Part shown: positions 11,400 through 21,857 of the stretch, piece after piece
Position numbering within the stretch: position 1 is the first letter of the stretch
Layout of the letters: every line of letters begins with the position of its first letter
Program-made: the position numbers and the translations under genes
Notes under the pieces: generated by a model
Seen by the model: only the letters and a program-made list of their open reading frames with translations
Told to the model about the DNA's origin: nothing
Database searches by the model: none
Origin: Tipula vernalis
Lineage: Eukaryota; Arthropoda; Insecta; Diptera; Tipulidae
Length of the DNA: 64,000 bases
NCBI GenBank assembly: GCA_958295665.1
Contig: OY282558.1
Location: 66,638,789-66,702,788 of the forward strand
Direction: 5' to 3'

Positions 11400-11772
11400 A
11401 TTCCAAATTTTACATTCTTGGGTGGGTTCTATTACATTCAAATAGATGGCTACCAGTTTCGAATGGAAGTTTTCTAATTTGTAGTTAGAAGCTACTAGAA
11501 TTTTTGAAATTTTATTGATCACTTCTAATTTTTATGTCATTCAATTTAATCTTCCACTATCGCTTTCCAAATACGAATAACCCAATTCGATCTCTATCGC
11601 CTTTTTATATACTGAAACCAAACTTCTAGAAATTTCGTCCTCTTTCCAGTAAGAATATCTTGCACAATGTGGAATGTTACCCTATAGGTGTCACAATGTC
11701 TAACCTTGGTGTGACTAGTAGTCACTACTAGTAGTAAACTTATTATATTCTACCCTAGATGTCACCGTAACA
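11400..11772 (-). mobile_element. LTR of the BEL-like element (minus strand)
   Basis: On the minus strand from 11772, TGTTACGGTGACATCTAGGG matches the start of the plus-strand LTR at 20239 (TGTGACGGTGACACCTAG). Homology continues through 'ttctagaa.tttggttt', the TATA-like 'tatataaaaaggc' (about 11601-11615) and 'gatcgaattgg'. The distal end is diverged and not defined. It directly follows the truncated RT on the same strand, so it is probably the 3' LTR of the same internally deleted element. Confidence 0.6.
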
Positions 11773-12045
11773 CTATGTTTGTTCTTGTGACACAAACTAG
11801 AATTGGAAAATATTTTCTGTCGGATTCCATAAGATAGCCAGCGTTTTGATAGTTTCTTATATTTCGCTTGTGTGGTCGTTTTTATTCCGATGCGCAATAC
11901 CTATGTTTTCTAGAATTTCTTGGTTGTTGCAACTCTATTTTCTTAGATTGGAACTTCCTTGTTTCAACAATCTGCCTAACTGTTTCTGTGTTATGACAGT
12001 TTGTTCATTGGTGCTTGCTCCCGACAGAATATCGTCCATTTTAAA
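11700..12045 (-). pseudogene. BEL/Pao reverse transcriptase fragment (relic)
   Basis: On the minus strand from 12039, MDDILSGAS is the catalytic 'Y-V-DD-L-G' block of BEL/Pao RT, with Met in the usual Val place. It is followed by QLGRLLKQGSSNLRK (the 'L-LL-GGF-LRKW' helix) and, in another frame, TLAILWNPTENIFQF (the 'LGI-W-P--D-F-F' block). Stops and frameshifts separate the parts. The frame runs straight into the LTR, so the rest of RT, RNase H and integrase are missing. Confidence 0.75.
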
Positions 12046-12442
12046 GTCTTCGGTTACTGTTCTTTTTGCTACTGTACTTGTTGTCTAGCTTGTAGCTAGA
12101 TATGTGGTTGTAGCCGTTCTTGGCCGTTTTAAGGTTGTGCGGGCTGATTGAGTTTTTGTAGTTACTCCATAGTATCAATTGGGGAGTTTTGGTCTTGGGG
12201 AAGGATTTTTATTTGTCTAAACATCTTGTCGACGTCAGCTTACAACGCATACTTATGTTACCTCCAACATATCAATATCTCTACGAGTGGTTGCTGTATA
12301 TTGTTGCGACAGTGTAAAGTAGGTCATACAATGAGATTCTGGTTAATTTTCGAACTAAGTCGACTTGCTCAAATGCTCTTCTAAGTCGATATATGATATT
12401 ATTGATTTTATATGGTGATCCATCAAAATTCTGTTTTTTACT

Positions 12443-12697
12443 TTATACTAACGCATCTAACTGCAACTCAAATTCGAATGCTTTGACGGGTTCACCTTTG
12501 AGGCTCACTATTTTCTTTACCTCTCCAATGTTGTGATCACCGACTCCAGATATTTTTCTATGTTCTTTCTGCCCCTTAAGCTTCAACCTTTTTACTGTTT
12601 CCTCGTTATGATCCTTCCTTTCATTATGACTAGAAGATTTAACTGTTGCTAAGAACACGTGTTCTTTATAGTGATTTACGCTTGTCCTTAGTTTCAA
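12443..12697 (-). pseudogene. BEL/Pao protease-region fragment
   Basis: An 84-codon minus-strand frame contains HVFLATVKSS, and later LKGQKEHRKISGVGDHNIGE. This matches the BEL/Pao protease region, where 'LLATA-V' begins the domain and 'I-GVG--N-G' follows the active site. The stretch that should hold the catalytic DSGSQ motif is absent or unreadable, so it is a decayed fragment. It lies in order between gag zinc knuckles (upstream on the minus strand) and the RT fragment (downstream). Confidence 0.55.
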
Positions 12698-12699
12698 AT

Positions 12700-13733
12700 T
12701 TTTTACCTAACAAGTGCTCGTGGTTTGTAATTTAAACTTTGCTGTATGCAAAATGGTATGATGTATCCCATTACAGATCGAGCATTTTGTATTTTGGCTG
12801 CAGTGGTAGGTTTGATGTGCTGATGATAGCCATCTTCTACATAGTTGGTGTAATATGTACCACTATTTGGCTTTTATCTGTTGTTGACAGCTGACTAAAT
12901 TTTGGACATTGATCTATCGTATGATTCACCGGGTAATATACACAAATGTCGCATTGGGTTGTTGCTGCGAACGTCTGTCTACTTTACCATTTGTGTCTTT
13001 GGCTGTTGCGATTGGTTTTTAGTGCTATTCGAGGTTTCCAGGGAATTGAAGCGCTGTTCGCGAAACTACAGAAATCCATCAGTTTCCTGAAACTACGCTG
13101 GATTCTGTAGTGATCGATTAGATACAAATTAGAAATGAATTCCATGATTTCACGATTATTCCTATAGGCTTCTGAATGGGTGTAAGCACTCATTAGTTGT
13201 ATCGTACAGATTTCTAATTGCGGCTTATGATTATTTTTAATTGACGGTTGGTTTAATAGTATATGTAGGTAGGCTGATGTAATTAACCGTTTGTTGTTCT
13301 GATGTCATGCCACTGGTAGATGATGCTTCTTCCATCGCTTTGGTCATTTGAATTGCCATCTTAGTGAACTCTTTTTTAATGCTTCATAATTACTTCTTGA
13401 AAAGTAGTCTAGCCTCTTGTGGTCATGGTCTGAGGCCCCGATATAAAGTTCCTTGTGCCTATCAAATTATTTAATTTGGCTTTCCTTGGTGTTATTCCAA
13501 AACCTTTTTGTCATTCGGTATTTCTGTCTTCGTAGCAATTGATTGAGTACAGTTACTGATTTGATCTATTATCCTCGTATTCTCCTGGCGGTATGAACCT
13601 CTGGCTGCATGATGGTATTGGTATTAGTGGTGGCTCATTGCTTAAGCGCTGGCGCACCTATTCAACAAGTGTATTGTAACTCGCTGCTACCTTGTCTGAC
13701 GTATGCATAATATGATTTTAATATGTTCCGAAA
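12700..13733 (-). pseudogene. BEL/Pao gag, DUF1759-like region and zinc knuckles (relic)
   Basis: Minus-strand reading gives, in order, a segment with DHKRLDYFSRSNYEALKK (near 13410-13360), a DUF1759-like piece with NLYDTTNECLH, and two knuckles. The first is CDICVYYPVNHTIDQC with PKFSQLS (about 12950-12880), and the second is CSICNGIHHTILH (about 12770-12730). These are the hallmark gag motifs of insect BEL/Pao elements. Several frames and stops are involved. The N-terminal part is found beyond the nested elements at 15786-16137. Confidence 0.75.
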
Positions 13734-13914
13734 ATTGTAAGAGAATTCAATCCAGTTTCGAACTGATGAGCTTATGATTATGAAAAAATCAATCTTCTCA
13801 TCAGGCCGCGGCGACTGGACTGATTATAACCACAATTTACATTCTATATATACAGAATGTGATGTGCGTTAAGTACTAGCGAATCATACTAATACAGATG
13901 AATTCTCTTACAAT
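13734..13914 (+). mobile_element. 181-bp MITE, copy 1 (intact)
   Basis: The ends are perfect 16-bp inverted repeats, ATTGTAAGAGAATTCA at 13734 and its complement ending at 13914. The interior is non-coding. A second copy lies in opposite orientation at 14091-15785, so the two form a large hairpin. Both are inside the minus-strand BEL gag gene. Confidence 0.8.
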
Positions 13915-14090
13915 TTTTCTTCTTCACAATATTCACACAGCTCTATTTCTGTGTACGCTAATTTTGACTTTATTAATTTTTTGTTGAATATTAATTAATT
14001 CATGTAATATCTAATATGCTACCGGTCATATTAGAAATTACATGAATTAATTAATATTCCATGAATTAATTAATATTGTGAAGAAGAAAA
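13915..14090. repeat. Palindromic spacer between the two MITE copies
   Basis: The outer bases (ttcttcttcacaatatt and aatattgtgaagaagaa) and the inner 'attaattcatgtaat' blocks are inverted copies. This extends the hairpin formed by the flanking MITEs to an axis near 14000. Confidence 0.6.
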
Positions 14091-14241
14091 ATTGTAAGAG
14101 AGTTCATCTGTATTAGTATGATTCGCTAGTACTTAACGCACAGCACATTCTGTATATATAGAATGAAAATTGTGGTATAATCAGTCCAGTCGCCGCGGCC
14201 TGATGAGAAGATTGATTTTTTCATAGTCATAAGCTCATCAA

Positions 14242-15486
14242 CTAATCGCGCAGCTGAGCAATGAAGTTGCTGAACTTAAGAGAGAAAACTCTACACTAAA
14301 AGAAAAGGTTAAAAATAGCATAGCTAAGGATTCAGCACGAGTTAACAATCTTTCTTCCAACTATATTCAGCCATCATCCAGTCAACATGAACATTCAAAT
14401 AATTCCAACTGGTTGCTGCGTCACTTTCCAGTTTTTCAACAGAATAATAGATTCAGTGCTCTGAGTCAAGAGGATTATTGCACAGATGAGGAAGAACTGG
14501 AAAAAGAAGTTTCCAGTGCTGATAACTGAAATGCTAGGAAACGCAGGCGCACAAAAACGAAAACTCCTCTAAAAAATACTACACAAATTGTGATCAATAA
14601 CACTGAACAGAAAAACCCAAAAATACCACTGTCTCCACCCATTAACGTGAGCAATATCAAAAATTTCGAACTTTTTCGACAAAAAGTAATAAAAACCACT
14701 AGTGAATCAACTAATTTTAAGCCGCTTTCAAATAGTGACATTAAAATTACCTTTCAAAATGAAAATGATTACAGAAATGTCAAAAAATGATTGGAAGAAT
14801 TAAAAAAAGAACCCAGCAACCAATCAGAAAATATAGAATATCACACCTATCAGCTGAAGAGCGAAAAGGCTTATAGAGTAGTTATCAGAGGCTTACCATC
14901 TTCCATTAGTCACGATGTAATTAAAGCAGACTTAGAAAAAATGGGACATGAAGTCGCAGGTATTACTAACATATACAAAATGGTCACAACTAATGGTGTA
15001 AAAGACAGGAAACACTTCATTGCTTTATATCGACTTAAAACAAAAACACAACAATAAAGAAGTATACAACATCAAGAAACTTGCATGGGGGACATTCCAC
15101 AATGTACGAATTGTCAACAACTTGGACATACCAAGAGTTTTTGCTATCGTCAAACCAAATGCGTTAAATGTGCTGGAGATCATCGCACGACAAAATGCAA
15201 AAAACAACCAGATATCGCGCCTTCATGTGCTCTTTGTCAACAACAAGGACTTACTGCAAATTATAAAGGATGCTGTGTATATCAGAACAAAATTAAAAGC
15301 CAACAGAATAATAGAACAAGAGTAGTACAGCGATTACAAACCAAAGCTGCTAAACCACAAACAACAATCACACCATCCATAGTTGGATTATCCTATGCGC
15401 AAATCACCAAATTATCTGCTGATGAATCAAACCAAAACAACAAACACATAGAAGTTAATAACGAGTCTAATAACTTTGAAATATGA
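14242..15486 (+). pseudogene. jockey-like ORF1 (gag/nucleic-acid-binding protein), broken
   Basis: The main frame runs from 14242 to a stop at 15486, broken by stops at 14527, 14788 and 15055. In order it has a charged N-terminal region, a Lys/Asn-rich linker, a PRE_C2HC-like domain (YRVVIRGLPSSISHDVI, about 14872-14922) and knuckles CTNCQQLGHTKSFC and CVKCAGDHRTTKC (about 15097-15200), with a third Cys-rich segment. A second frame at 15020-15085 restores the family sequence (YIDLKQKHNNKEVYNI), which indicates two compensating frameshifts. In intact elements this protein packages element RNA and escorts it to the nucleus. Confidence 0.85.
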
Positions 15487-15501
15487 GAAGAAACTTCTTA
15501 A

Positions 15502-15590
15502 CCACACCAACGTTGAGGCAGTACAACTACTGGACAGTACAAACGAAGTAAGGCGGCTCAAACGAATCAAACCACATGAGCTAACCGTAT
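15502..15590 (+). pseudogene. Last codons of jockey ORF2
   Basis: A short frame ending at 15590 reads EVRRLKRIKPHELTV then stop. This is the usual end of jockey-clade ORF2; compare RFRRLRRTDPLELMNL at the end of the intact ORF2 at 26003. It is only 15 bases from the ORF1 stop, which marks the internal deletion. Confidence 0.65.
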
Positions 15591-15785
15591 GAATATAAAA
15601 TCTTAAGGGAACTGGACACTGGTCTAGCAGACCCACACAAGTTTATGCTTATCTCATAAGTACTAATGTCAACCTTACTAATGAATTAATAATGTTTAAG
15701 ATTGTAGTAGCCATATCAATAAAGGTATTTAAAAAAAAAAAAAAAAAACTTATCAGTTCGAAACTGGATTGAATTCTCTTACAAT

Positions 15786-16137
15786 CGTAAATGGCCTTAT
15801 CTCTTTTTGTGAATTCTGTATATAGAGCTTTTAATTATCCTATCTTCGCATCCAGATACTTCCTTGTCTTACGGGATGATCCATTATTGGTATAAATGAT
15901 CTCGAGTTGAGCTATTTTTCCTCTTAGTATCTCTTGCTGGTCAAGTAGATCACCCAAGCCCTTAATTGACTTCAAGTGGTAACCTTTTGTAAAATAACAA
16001 ACAATAAAATAATTTACTGAAACTACAAAATTTGACAAGTCTTTGTCTCCGCTGTGTGATTCTAGAATTTTCTTATGTATAGCTATGTACCGATTATCTG
16101 GTAAAAAAAAAAAATCTCTAACAATACTCTCAAACAA
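15786..16137 (-). pseudogene. BEL/Pao gag N-terminal part (relic)
   Basis: A minus-strand frame of 100 codons (15835-16137) ends in SRKTRKYLDAKIG. After its stop it continues as LKALYTEFTKRDKAIYD up to the MITE boundary. This is the N-terminal 'K-YLD-L--L--LW-EF---' helix region of BEL/Pao gag. It joins across the nested elements to the gag fragment ending at 13733. The MITE pair therefore inserted into gag. Confidence 0.6.
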
Positions 16138-19100
16138 ATAGACCTAACCCTATATAAAATAAATTTTTAAAATATAGCACAATATGCAACGAAAACATAA
16201 TTTTCCGCCTTATTTGTATTTTTACTAATGATACACCTTCAAAACCATTTATACTTCTTTTCATTCAACAAATGCATTATTATTGTCACAACAATTTTCT
16301 AAAACATTTCCACAAACTTACATATACCAATACAGTAACACTCAATAAACCGAAATAAATCAACACCACCACCCTATGCTGTAAGGAACTAAGATCCTTT
16401 CAAACCAAAACAATCACCAATCCCAAAATTTCTATGTTTTTCTCCGCACCAATTTAAATTATGTCTATACTGCAAAGAGAAAGAAAGAGAAAGAGAGAGA
16501 GAGCGCAACAAGAAAAATCTCCTCTTTTCCACCACTCATTCGCAATGTAAGCTTTTCAAAGCTTTTATTTTATTTTCATATATGTACGAGTATACATACA
16601 AATTTCGATATTTTCCACATAATAATTCAGTCGCAATCAATTTAATTTCACAAAAAGTTGTTTTCTTCCGAAGCTTTCCCATTTTGGATTTTGGAAATAC
16701 ATAAATAAATAAAAAAAAAAACAAAAGAAAAATTGTTATCAATAAATAATAATAAACTAAATTTTTCTATTTTACAAAAACAAAAAAAAAATTTCCGTGT
16801 CTTGAAGATTCATTCTCTTAACTTTAAAAAAAAAAAAATCTTGAGTTTTGTGTTCGGTTAAATGTGAGTCACAAAATTTTTAAGGTGTGCGCGTGTTCTA
16901 TATATCTACATATTAACTATATACGCAAAGTGTTTATTTTGCAAAGTGGTTTTTACTCAATTATTTTTTTGGTTTTTTGGTGATGATGAAAATGCTTTAA
17001 AGTTTTGTGTGGAAATATAAAAAAAAAAAAAAAATCGAAAAGTTCAATTTAATTAGTGTTGATTTTCTTAATTTTGGTTTTGTTTTGTTTTTGGTTCATT
17101 CTAAGTTAATTTTTTTTGTTGATTAGATAGAAAAAAAAAAAAAAAAGTTACTAAGTTTTATACGTATGAATGTAGGTGCCAAGCCAACATATAAAAATTC
17201 AATAGCCACTGGTTTGATTTAAATGTGCAAATAAATAAAAGGATATAAAATATAAAAAAAAGTTCATCGTACATTTTTAATTTTTGAAATTAAAATCTTT
17301 CGTGACACGCACAGTACCTATAATCAACAAGCATTAGAACGAGACCAACCGATTAGTCGCATATAAGGTAGGAATATCCGATTACATTATTTTATTTCAA
17401 AGATTTATTAGAGCGTGTATATTATATGGTTGATTTTACATAAAACATAAACAGTACATAAGAATATGAATTTTTAAATATCAAATCGATTTTTTTTTTT
17501 TTTTTTTTTTAAATTGTTTTGTCTCTATAGATAATGTGTTACGGTGCCATAGGGAATTGAATGTATTCGTTTAGATGTATACAAAGGATAACATGAATAA
17601 CTAAAACAATTTTAATTACTTGGTTGTGGAGGTTTTGTTTGAGTGAACTTTTCCTTGACATTTTCCTTGTGCTTAGAGACGTGAGATGAACTCATCTACT
17701 TTCTGGTGCCTTTTTTGATTATCTAAATAGGCTTGTTTGTATTATACAATAAACCGTAAAGGTTAAATGTGAAGCATTATTTCACCCACACAAAACAAAA
17801 CCGACAAAACTCCTAGTAAAACTCAAAATTATCAAGAAACTGTATGTCTAGAATACTTCCAGAGATTGCAAAATTAAACCTTCCTAAGAAGTATTTTAAT
17901 ACCTAGAAATTCGTAGTAGATCGATCGAATTAGAATTGGTTTAGTACTTTTGTAACCTATGATACATTCTAGAAATAAATGGTTGAATTTCCGACTTTCT
18001 GAGATGTTCTAAAAATAAATGAAGCCGGAAAAATGACGCCAATAAGGAAGACGTGTACCTTGGGTATGCTGTTGCTAAGAAGTCTCCTTTTACGATGTCC
18101 CATAAAAATGTTTATCACATTTTCTTTAATAACCTAGATACATTAGTAACATGATAGCACGGCTATCTATCTAACATAAAAATAACTGTGATAAACTGAA
18201 TATGGTGACTGACAAATAATAATAAAACTGACGATTTTTTAACAAAATTTCATAATAAACTCAATTTTTTTGTTGGATTTTAGCTTAACGTTTTTATTTT
18301 TAACCGACATTTCGATGGCTTTATTCCATCATCATCAGGGTGAATTTATTGATGGATTTGAATGTATGACTAAGCCTAAGCAAGTAATCCCGTAACAGAA
18401 TGGACCTCGTTTTAGACACCTAAGTAGTCGATAGTTAGTATGTTTTTGTTAGTAATATAAAGTTTCTGGAAAGCTGAGCAGGTTTCTCCGGTATTTCTGA
18501 AAATCTAAATCAAAATTAATTCATTATCGCTAAAAATTACTTATGAAAATCGTAATCATGATTAATTTAAATTTAATTTAAAGCTTATAAAATAGTAACT
18601 CAGAGGTGGAGAAATTTCCGCAAACTTTTCACTAAAATTATAGAAGTACCAAAATTAAAATTATAAAACGTTAACTGGTTCCTAAAGTATGAAGTCCGTT
18701 ACTCTTCCGTTTTGACTATCGTTCTTATTTTTACTTTAATTAATCACAAAACCTATCAAAATTGTAAAACTGCGGATTATACAATAATAAATTCAAAATG
18801 TTCTAACGATGGGACCTGAGCACGGACGGAAAAAAGATAGATTTCCAATAATTGGCGCCAATATACATCAAGCTCGAAAAATATGGAAACCCTTAAGCGA
18901 GCGAATAATGAATTTGAAAGCTAGTGCCGTGTGCGAATTCCAGTCGTCGCTGTATTCCAGATTCAGTGGATTTAATAATTGTGATATCCAATATGGTAAT
19001 ACACAAACTCCAGTTGATAGGGAGTAGTGATTTATATAAATAAATTAACCTCCAATTATTTTCGAACGGCTTGGTTAAAAATGCTCGGGCGTTGATGAAC

Positions 19101-19138
19101 AAAATTTATTTCAATTTATTTTTAGTTGGTAACAAAAT
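16138..19138. other. AT-rich intergenic stretch with simple sequence
   Basis: It holds a GA-rich microsatellite (16468-16505), many A or T runs (for example 17491-17510), and no coding signal that I trust. The open frames at 18809-19102 on opposite strands overlap and resemble nothing known. The phrase 'cgacatttcgatggctttattccatcatcatca' zone near 18302-18340 recalls wording near the ends of some retroelements but cannot be assigned. Confidence 0.4.
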
Positions 19139-19612
19139 TTAAATTTTAATATTCAACAAATTATTAATTTGATTAGGAGCTCCTTTCGTCTCGGCGTCAC
19201 ACTTTATTCTCTTGACGATGTCCCAACGTGAATGCATAGATAATTTAGATGCTGGCATTTCGATAACTTGTTTCATATGTCTGCCGATAAGAATGTGCGC
19301 TGGGGTCAGATAATCTAAGTCGTCGGAATTTGACGAACAAATTGGCCTGGAATTAAGGATCCCTTCAATCTGCCTAATCAGGGTGGAGAACTCCTCCAAC
19401 GTTAGAATGTGTTCACCGACTGTTCTTTGCAAATGGACTTTAGCGGATTTTACAGCGCTCTCCCATAGACCGCCTTGATGCGGAGCTGCTGGCGGTATGA
19501 ATCGGAATTCGATATGATTTTTCGTGAGGTAATCTGATATTTTTTCCGAGTGTTGCTTTAGGACATCATAAACATGTTGTAGGTTATTTTTTGCCCCAGT
19601 TAACAGTCTAAT
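19139..19612 (-). pseudogene. BEL/Pao integrase fragment, open over about 155 codons
   Basis: The minus strand from about 19612 reads without a stop to 19139. It contains IEFRFIPPAAPHQGGLWES (about 19515-19455), then VKSAKVHLQRTVGE, then QIEGILNSRPICSSNSDDL and LTPAHILIGRH. These are the PHFGGLWE, catalytic-Glu and LNSRPL/LTPGHFLIG blocks of BEL/Pao integrase. It is better preserved than the other BEL relics here. It ends at the start of DUF5641 (RWDIVKRI) and abuts the AGTCTAAA minisatellite on its upstream side. Confidence 0.85.
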
Positions 19613-19996
19613 GTCTGAAGTCTAAAGTTTAAAATCTAAAGTATAAAGCCAGAAGTCTAAAGTCCAAAGTCTAAGGTATTAATTCTAAAGTTAATACAGT
19701 TCTACAGTTTACAGTCTAAAGCCTAAAGTCGAACGCTTAAAGTCTAAAATAAACAACCTAAAGCATAAATTAAAGTCTAAAGTTTTAGTTTTAAGTCTTA
19801 AGTTTAAAATCTAAGGTCTGAAGTCTAATGTTGTTTTAAAGTTTAAAGTCTAAAGTCTCCACTCTAAAGCCTAAATTCTAAATTTTAAATTCTAAAGTCT
19901 AAAATTGAAAGTCTTTAAATCTTAAATCTAAAGTTTAAAGTCTACAGCCTAAATTAAAAGTTCAAAGTCTAAAGGCTAAGGTTTAAATTCTAAAGT
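19613..19996. repeat. AGTCTAAA minisatellite
   Basis: About 380 bp consist of imperfect repeats of AGTCTAAA with variants (agtttaaa, aatctaaa, agcctaaa). The period is 7-11 bp and irregular. It begins directly at the broken end of the BEL integrase fragment. Confidence 0.85.
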
Positions 19997-20029
19997 TCAC
20001 AAAATTTTTTCTCATGTTTGTGGAGATCG

Positions 20030-20237
20030 CGTTCCAAATTCGAATAATCAAATTCGATCTTGTTCGCCTTTTTATATACACAAACCAAACTTCTAGAAAG
20101 CTCATGACTTTTCCAGTACTAATAGTGTAGAAACATTTAGAACTGTTTTATCATGGAAAATTCCATTTTAGTACAGTAAAACATTGAGCTATTAATTTAA
20201 CTTGTTCTATTACAATCTAGGTGTCACCGTCACACTA
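20030..20237 (-). mobile_element. Partial LTR, minus orientation, head-to-head with the next
   Basis: The reverse complement of this stretch matches the plus LTR at 20239 on: TGTGACGGTGACACCTAG start, 'aatggaattttccatgat', 'ttctagaagtttggtttgtgtatataaaaaggc'. It stops near 20030 inside the LTR, so it is truncated. Confidence 0.75.
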
Positions 20238-20238
20238 T

Positions 20239-20785
20239 TGTGACGGTGACACCTAGTGTGTAATTGAATAAGTTAAGTAAATAGCTCAATGTTTACTGTA
20301 TTAAAATGGAATTTTCCATGATAAAAATTGTCACACTATTGTGACGGTGACACCTAGTGTGTAATTGAATAAGTTAAGTAAATAGCTCAATGTTTACTGT
20401 ATTAAAATGGAATTTTCCATGATAAAAATTGTTACGTAATGTTTCTACACTAGAAAAATCATGAGCTTTCTAGAAGTTTGGTTTGTGTATATAAAAAGGC
20501 AAACGAGATCGAATTGGATTATTAGTATTTGGAAGGCGATAGAGTAAAGATTAAAAAGGAATTAAAAAGTGATTTAAAAAGTGTTGTAGAGCGAAATAAA
20601 AATTATAAGTGAACAGTAAAATTTGAGAATAATTTATATAAAGTGATTTTGTGAATTTTTATTGATAAACTGTGTTGTAATAAATTTTGTGAAATAAATA
20701 AATTTGTTGGAGATAAATTAAATTGATTTTGTATTATTCACAATCCAGAGATACGAACCTTATTTGACAAAGCAAAAACGTAACA
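20239..20785 (+). mobile_element. Solo LTR with an internal 101-bp tandem duplication
   Basis: The LTR starts TGTGACGG at 20239 and probably ends CGTAACA at 20785 (TG..CA rule). A 101-bp segment is repeated (20239 and 20340). A TATA-like TATATAAAAAGGC lies at about 20487-20500, with TTCTAGAA about 20 bases upstream. No primer-binding site or coding region follows, so this is a solo LTR. The same family is found on the minus strand at 11400-11772 next to BEL sequences, so it is probably a BEL/Pao LTR. Confidence 0.7.
20487..20500 (+). promoter_or_regulatory. TATA-like box of the solo LTR
   Basis: TATATAAAAAGGC is conserved in all three LTR copies (20487, inverted near 20075, inverted near 11608), at the position expected for the LTR core promoter. 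Confidence 0.5.
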
Positions 20786-21674
20786 ATATTCATGCAAGGC
20801 TATTCACAACCTTTCACACCAGATTTGTACTTCATTATTTTACCACCCGTTCCCATTAATCTTTTTCATGTTCAAAATTTTAATACAATCCTTATTCACT
20901 CGTTCTATTTCACTATTCAGCGCTCTTTAATTTGTTTCTTGTTTTCCGAGAATTTCATTCAACTCTGTTATAACTCATGACCATTTTAAACATGAAACAA
21001 TCCCCACGCAAGTTCTCTTATTCTACATTCCAAGCCAGCTGGCCGGCCAGTTCAATAGATATCGTATACAGATATATTGCACTGGCCTTACCTCCTACAT
21101 TCGTCAATCTAATTGGCCTTCAATCATTCAGAATCACCAGCTCAGAATCTTGAATCAAGTCGGCCAACTGATACCCTCATGCACAGTTGTTAAAACAACG
21201 CCACATTCTGGCAACAACCAAGTCACTTCACCTCTCAGCCACTCAAACAACTGTGGTTCTTCCACTTCTTACCCACTTATACAAAACAATTACTACATAT
21301 CGGTTACACATATCCATATATCGGGAATATACGTTTCCCTCAATTTTTAATAATATTAATCTGCATAATAGGTGGCGGTGGTGGTGCAATAAAATGGTCA
21401 TTGTTTATGTTTGTGCTAATCGTTCGTTGTAGTATTTGTGTTTGTACGCCTTTTTTTCATCTGGTTGTAGCTGTTGTTGTGCAATTTTGTTATTTGTATT
21501 GTACAAAAATGAACATTCTTGTTTTTTATGCGATTCTTCCCCGCATTTGAAGCACCACTCTCAAAAAAACTGATTTCTCTTTCTATAACAATTAAATTCA
21601 AAAACAAATCGTGGCCTGTTGCTTTGAAAATAATAAGTCCAAAACCAAATTTTAATTCAATTTTTGAAACGATT
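20786..21674. other. Unassigned intergenic stretch
   Basis: A mixed-composition patch near 21010-21260 has open frames on the plus strand (for example 21150-21432, two frames overlapping), but none resembles a known protein. I see no repeat ends. Confidence 0.3.
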
Positions 21675-21760
21675 AGAGGTATTATTCACTGATTATTCCG
21701 CCATTATTCACGAATTATTCATTCATTATTCACTGATTATTGTAGAATTATTCACCCCGT
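21675..21760. repeat. 11-bp minisatellite (ATTATTCACTG type)
   Basis: Seven or so imperfect units of an 11-mer with core ATTATTCA follow each other, and looser copies continue to about 21800. Confidence 0.7.
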
Positions 21761-21857
21761 TTTCTCTCTTAGAATTCACTAATAATTCACTTAGTATTCT
21801 TACTCGTGTTTTTAGTGTATTTCTTACACGTATGATCTTTCGGATCAATATGACCCG

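Larger units (their letters stand above)
14241..15748 (+). mobile_element. Internally deleted, 5'-truncated jockey-like element
   Basis: The element starts inside ORF1 at 14241 and ends in an 18-base A run (15731-15748) preceded by an AATAAA signal near 15717. It is flanked by CTCATCA (14234-14240) and CTTATCA (15749-15755), a 7-bp target duplication with one mismatch. ORF1 is followed at once by the last codons of ORF2 (15502-15590), so nearly all of the endonuclease/RT gene is gone. Confidence 0.8.
14091..15785 (-). mobile_element. 181-bp MITE, copy 2, interrupted by a jockey element
   Basis: This is the inverted copy of the unit at 13734-13914. It reads 14091-14240, stops at 'gctcatca', and resumes after the jockey poly-A at 15749 as 'cttatcagttcgaaactgg', ending with the terminal repeat at 15785. 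Joining the two parts matches copy 1 from end to end, which proves the jockey insertion is secondary. Confidence 0.8.

Noticed and set aside
11846..12384. Plus-strand open frames of 78-80 codons
   Set aside because: They lie antisense to BEL/Pao RT and its upstream region, whose motifs are readable on the minus strand.
18290..18345. Possible Penelope-like or other retroelement end ('cgacatttcgatggctttattcc' zone)
   Set aside because: The resemblance is from memory of similar wording only. No coding region or repeat end supports it.
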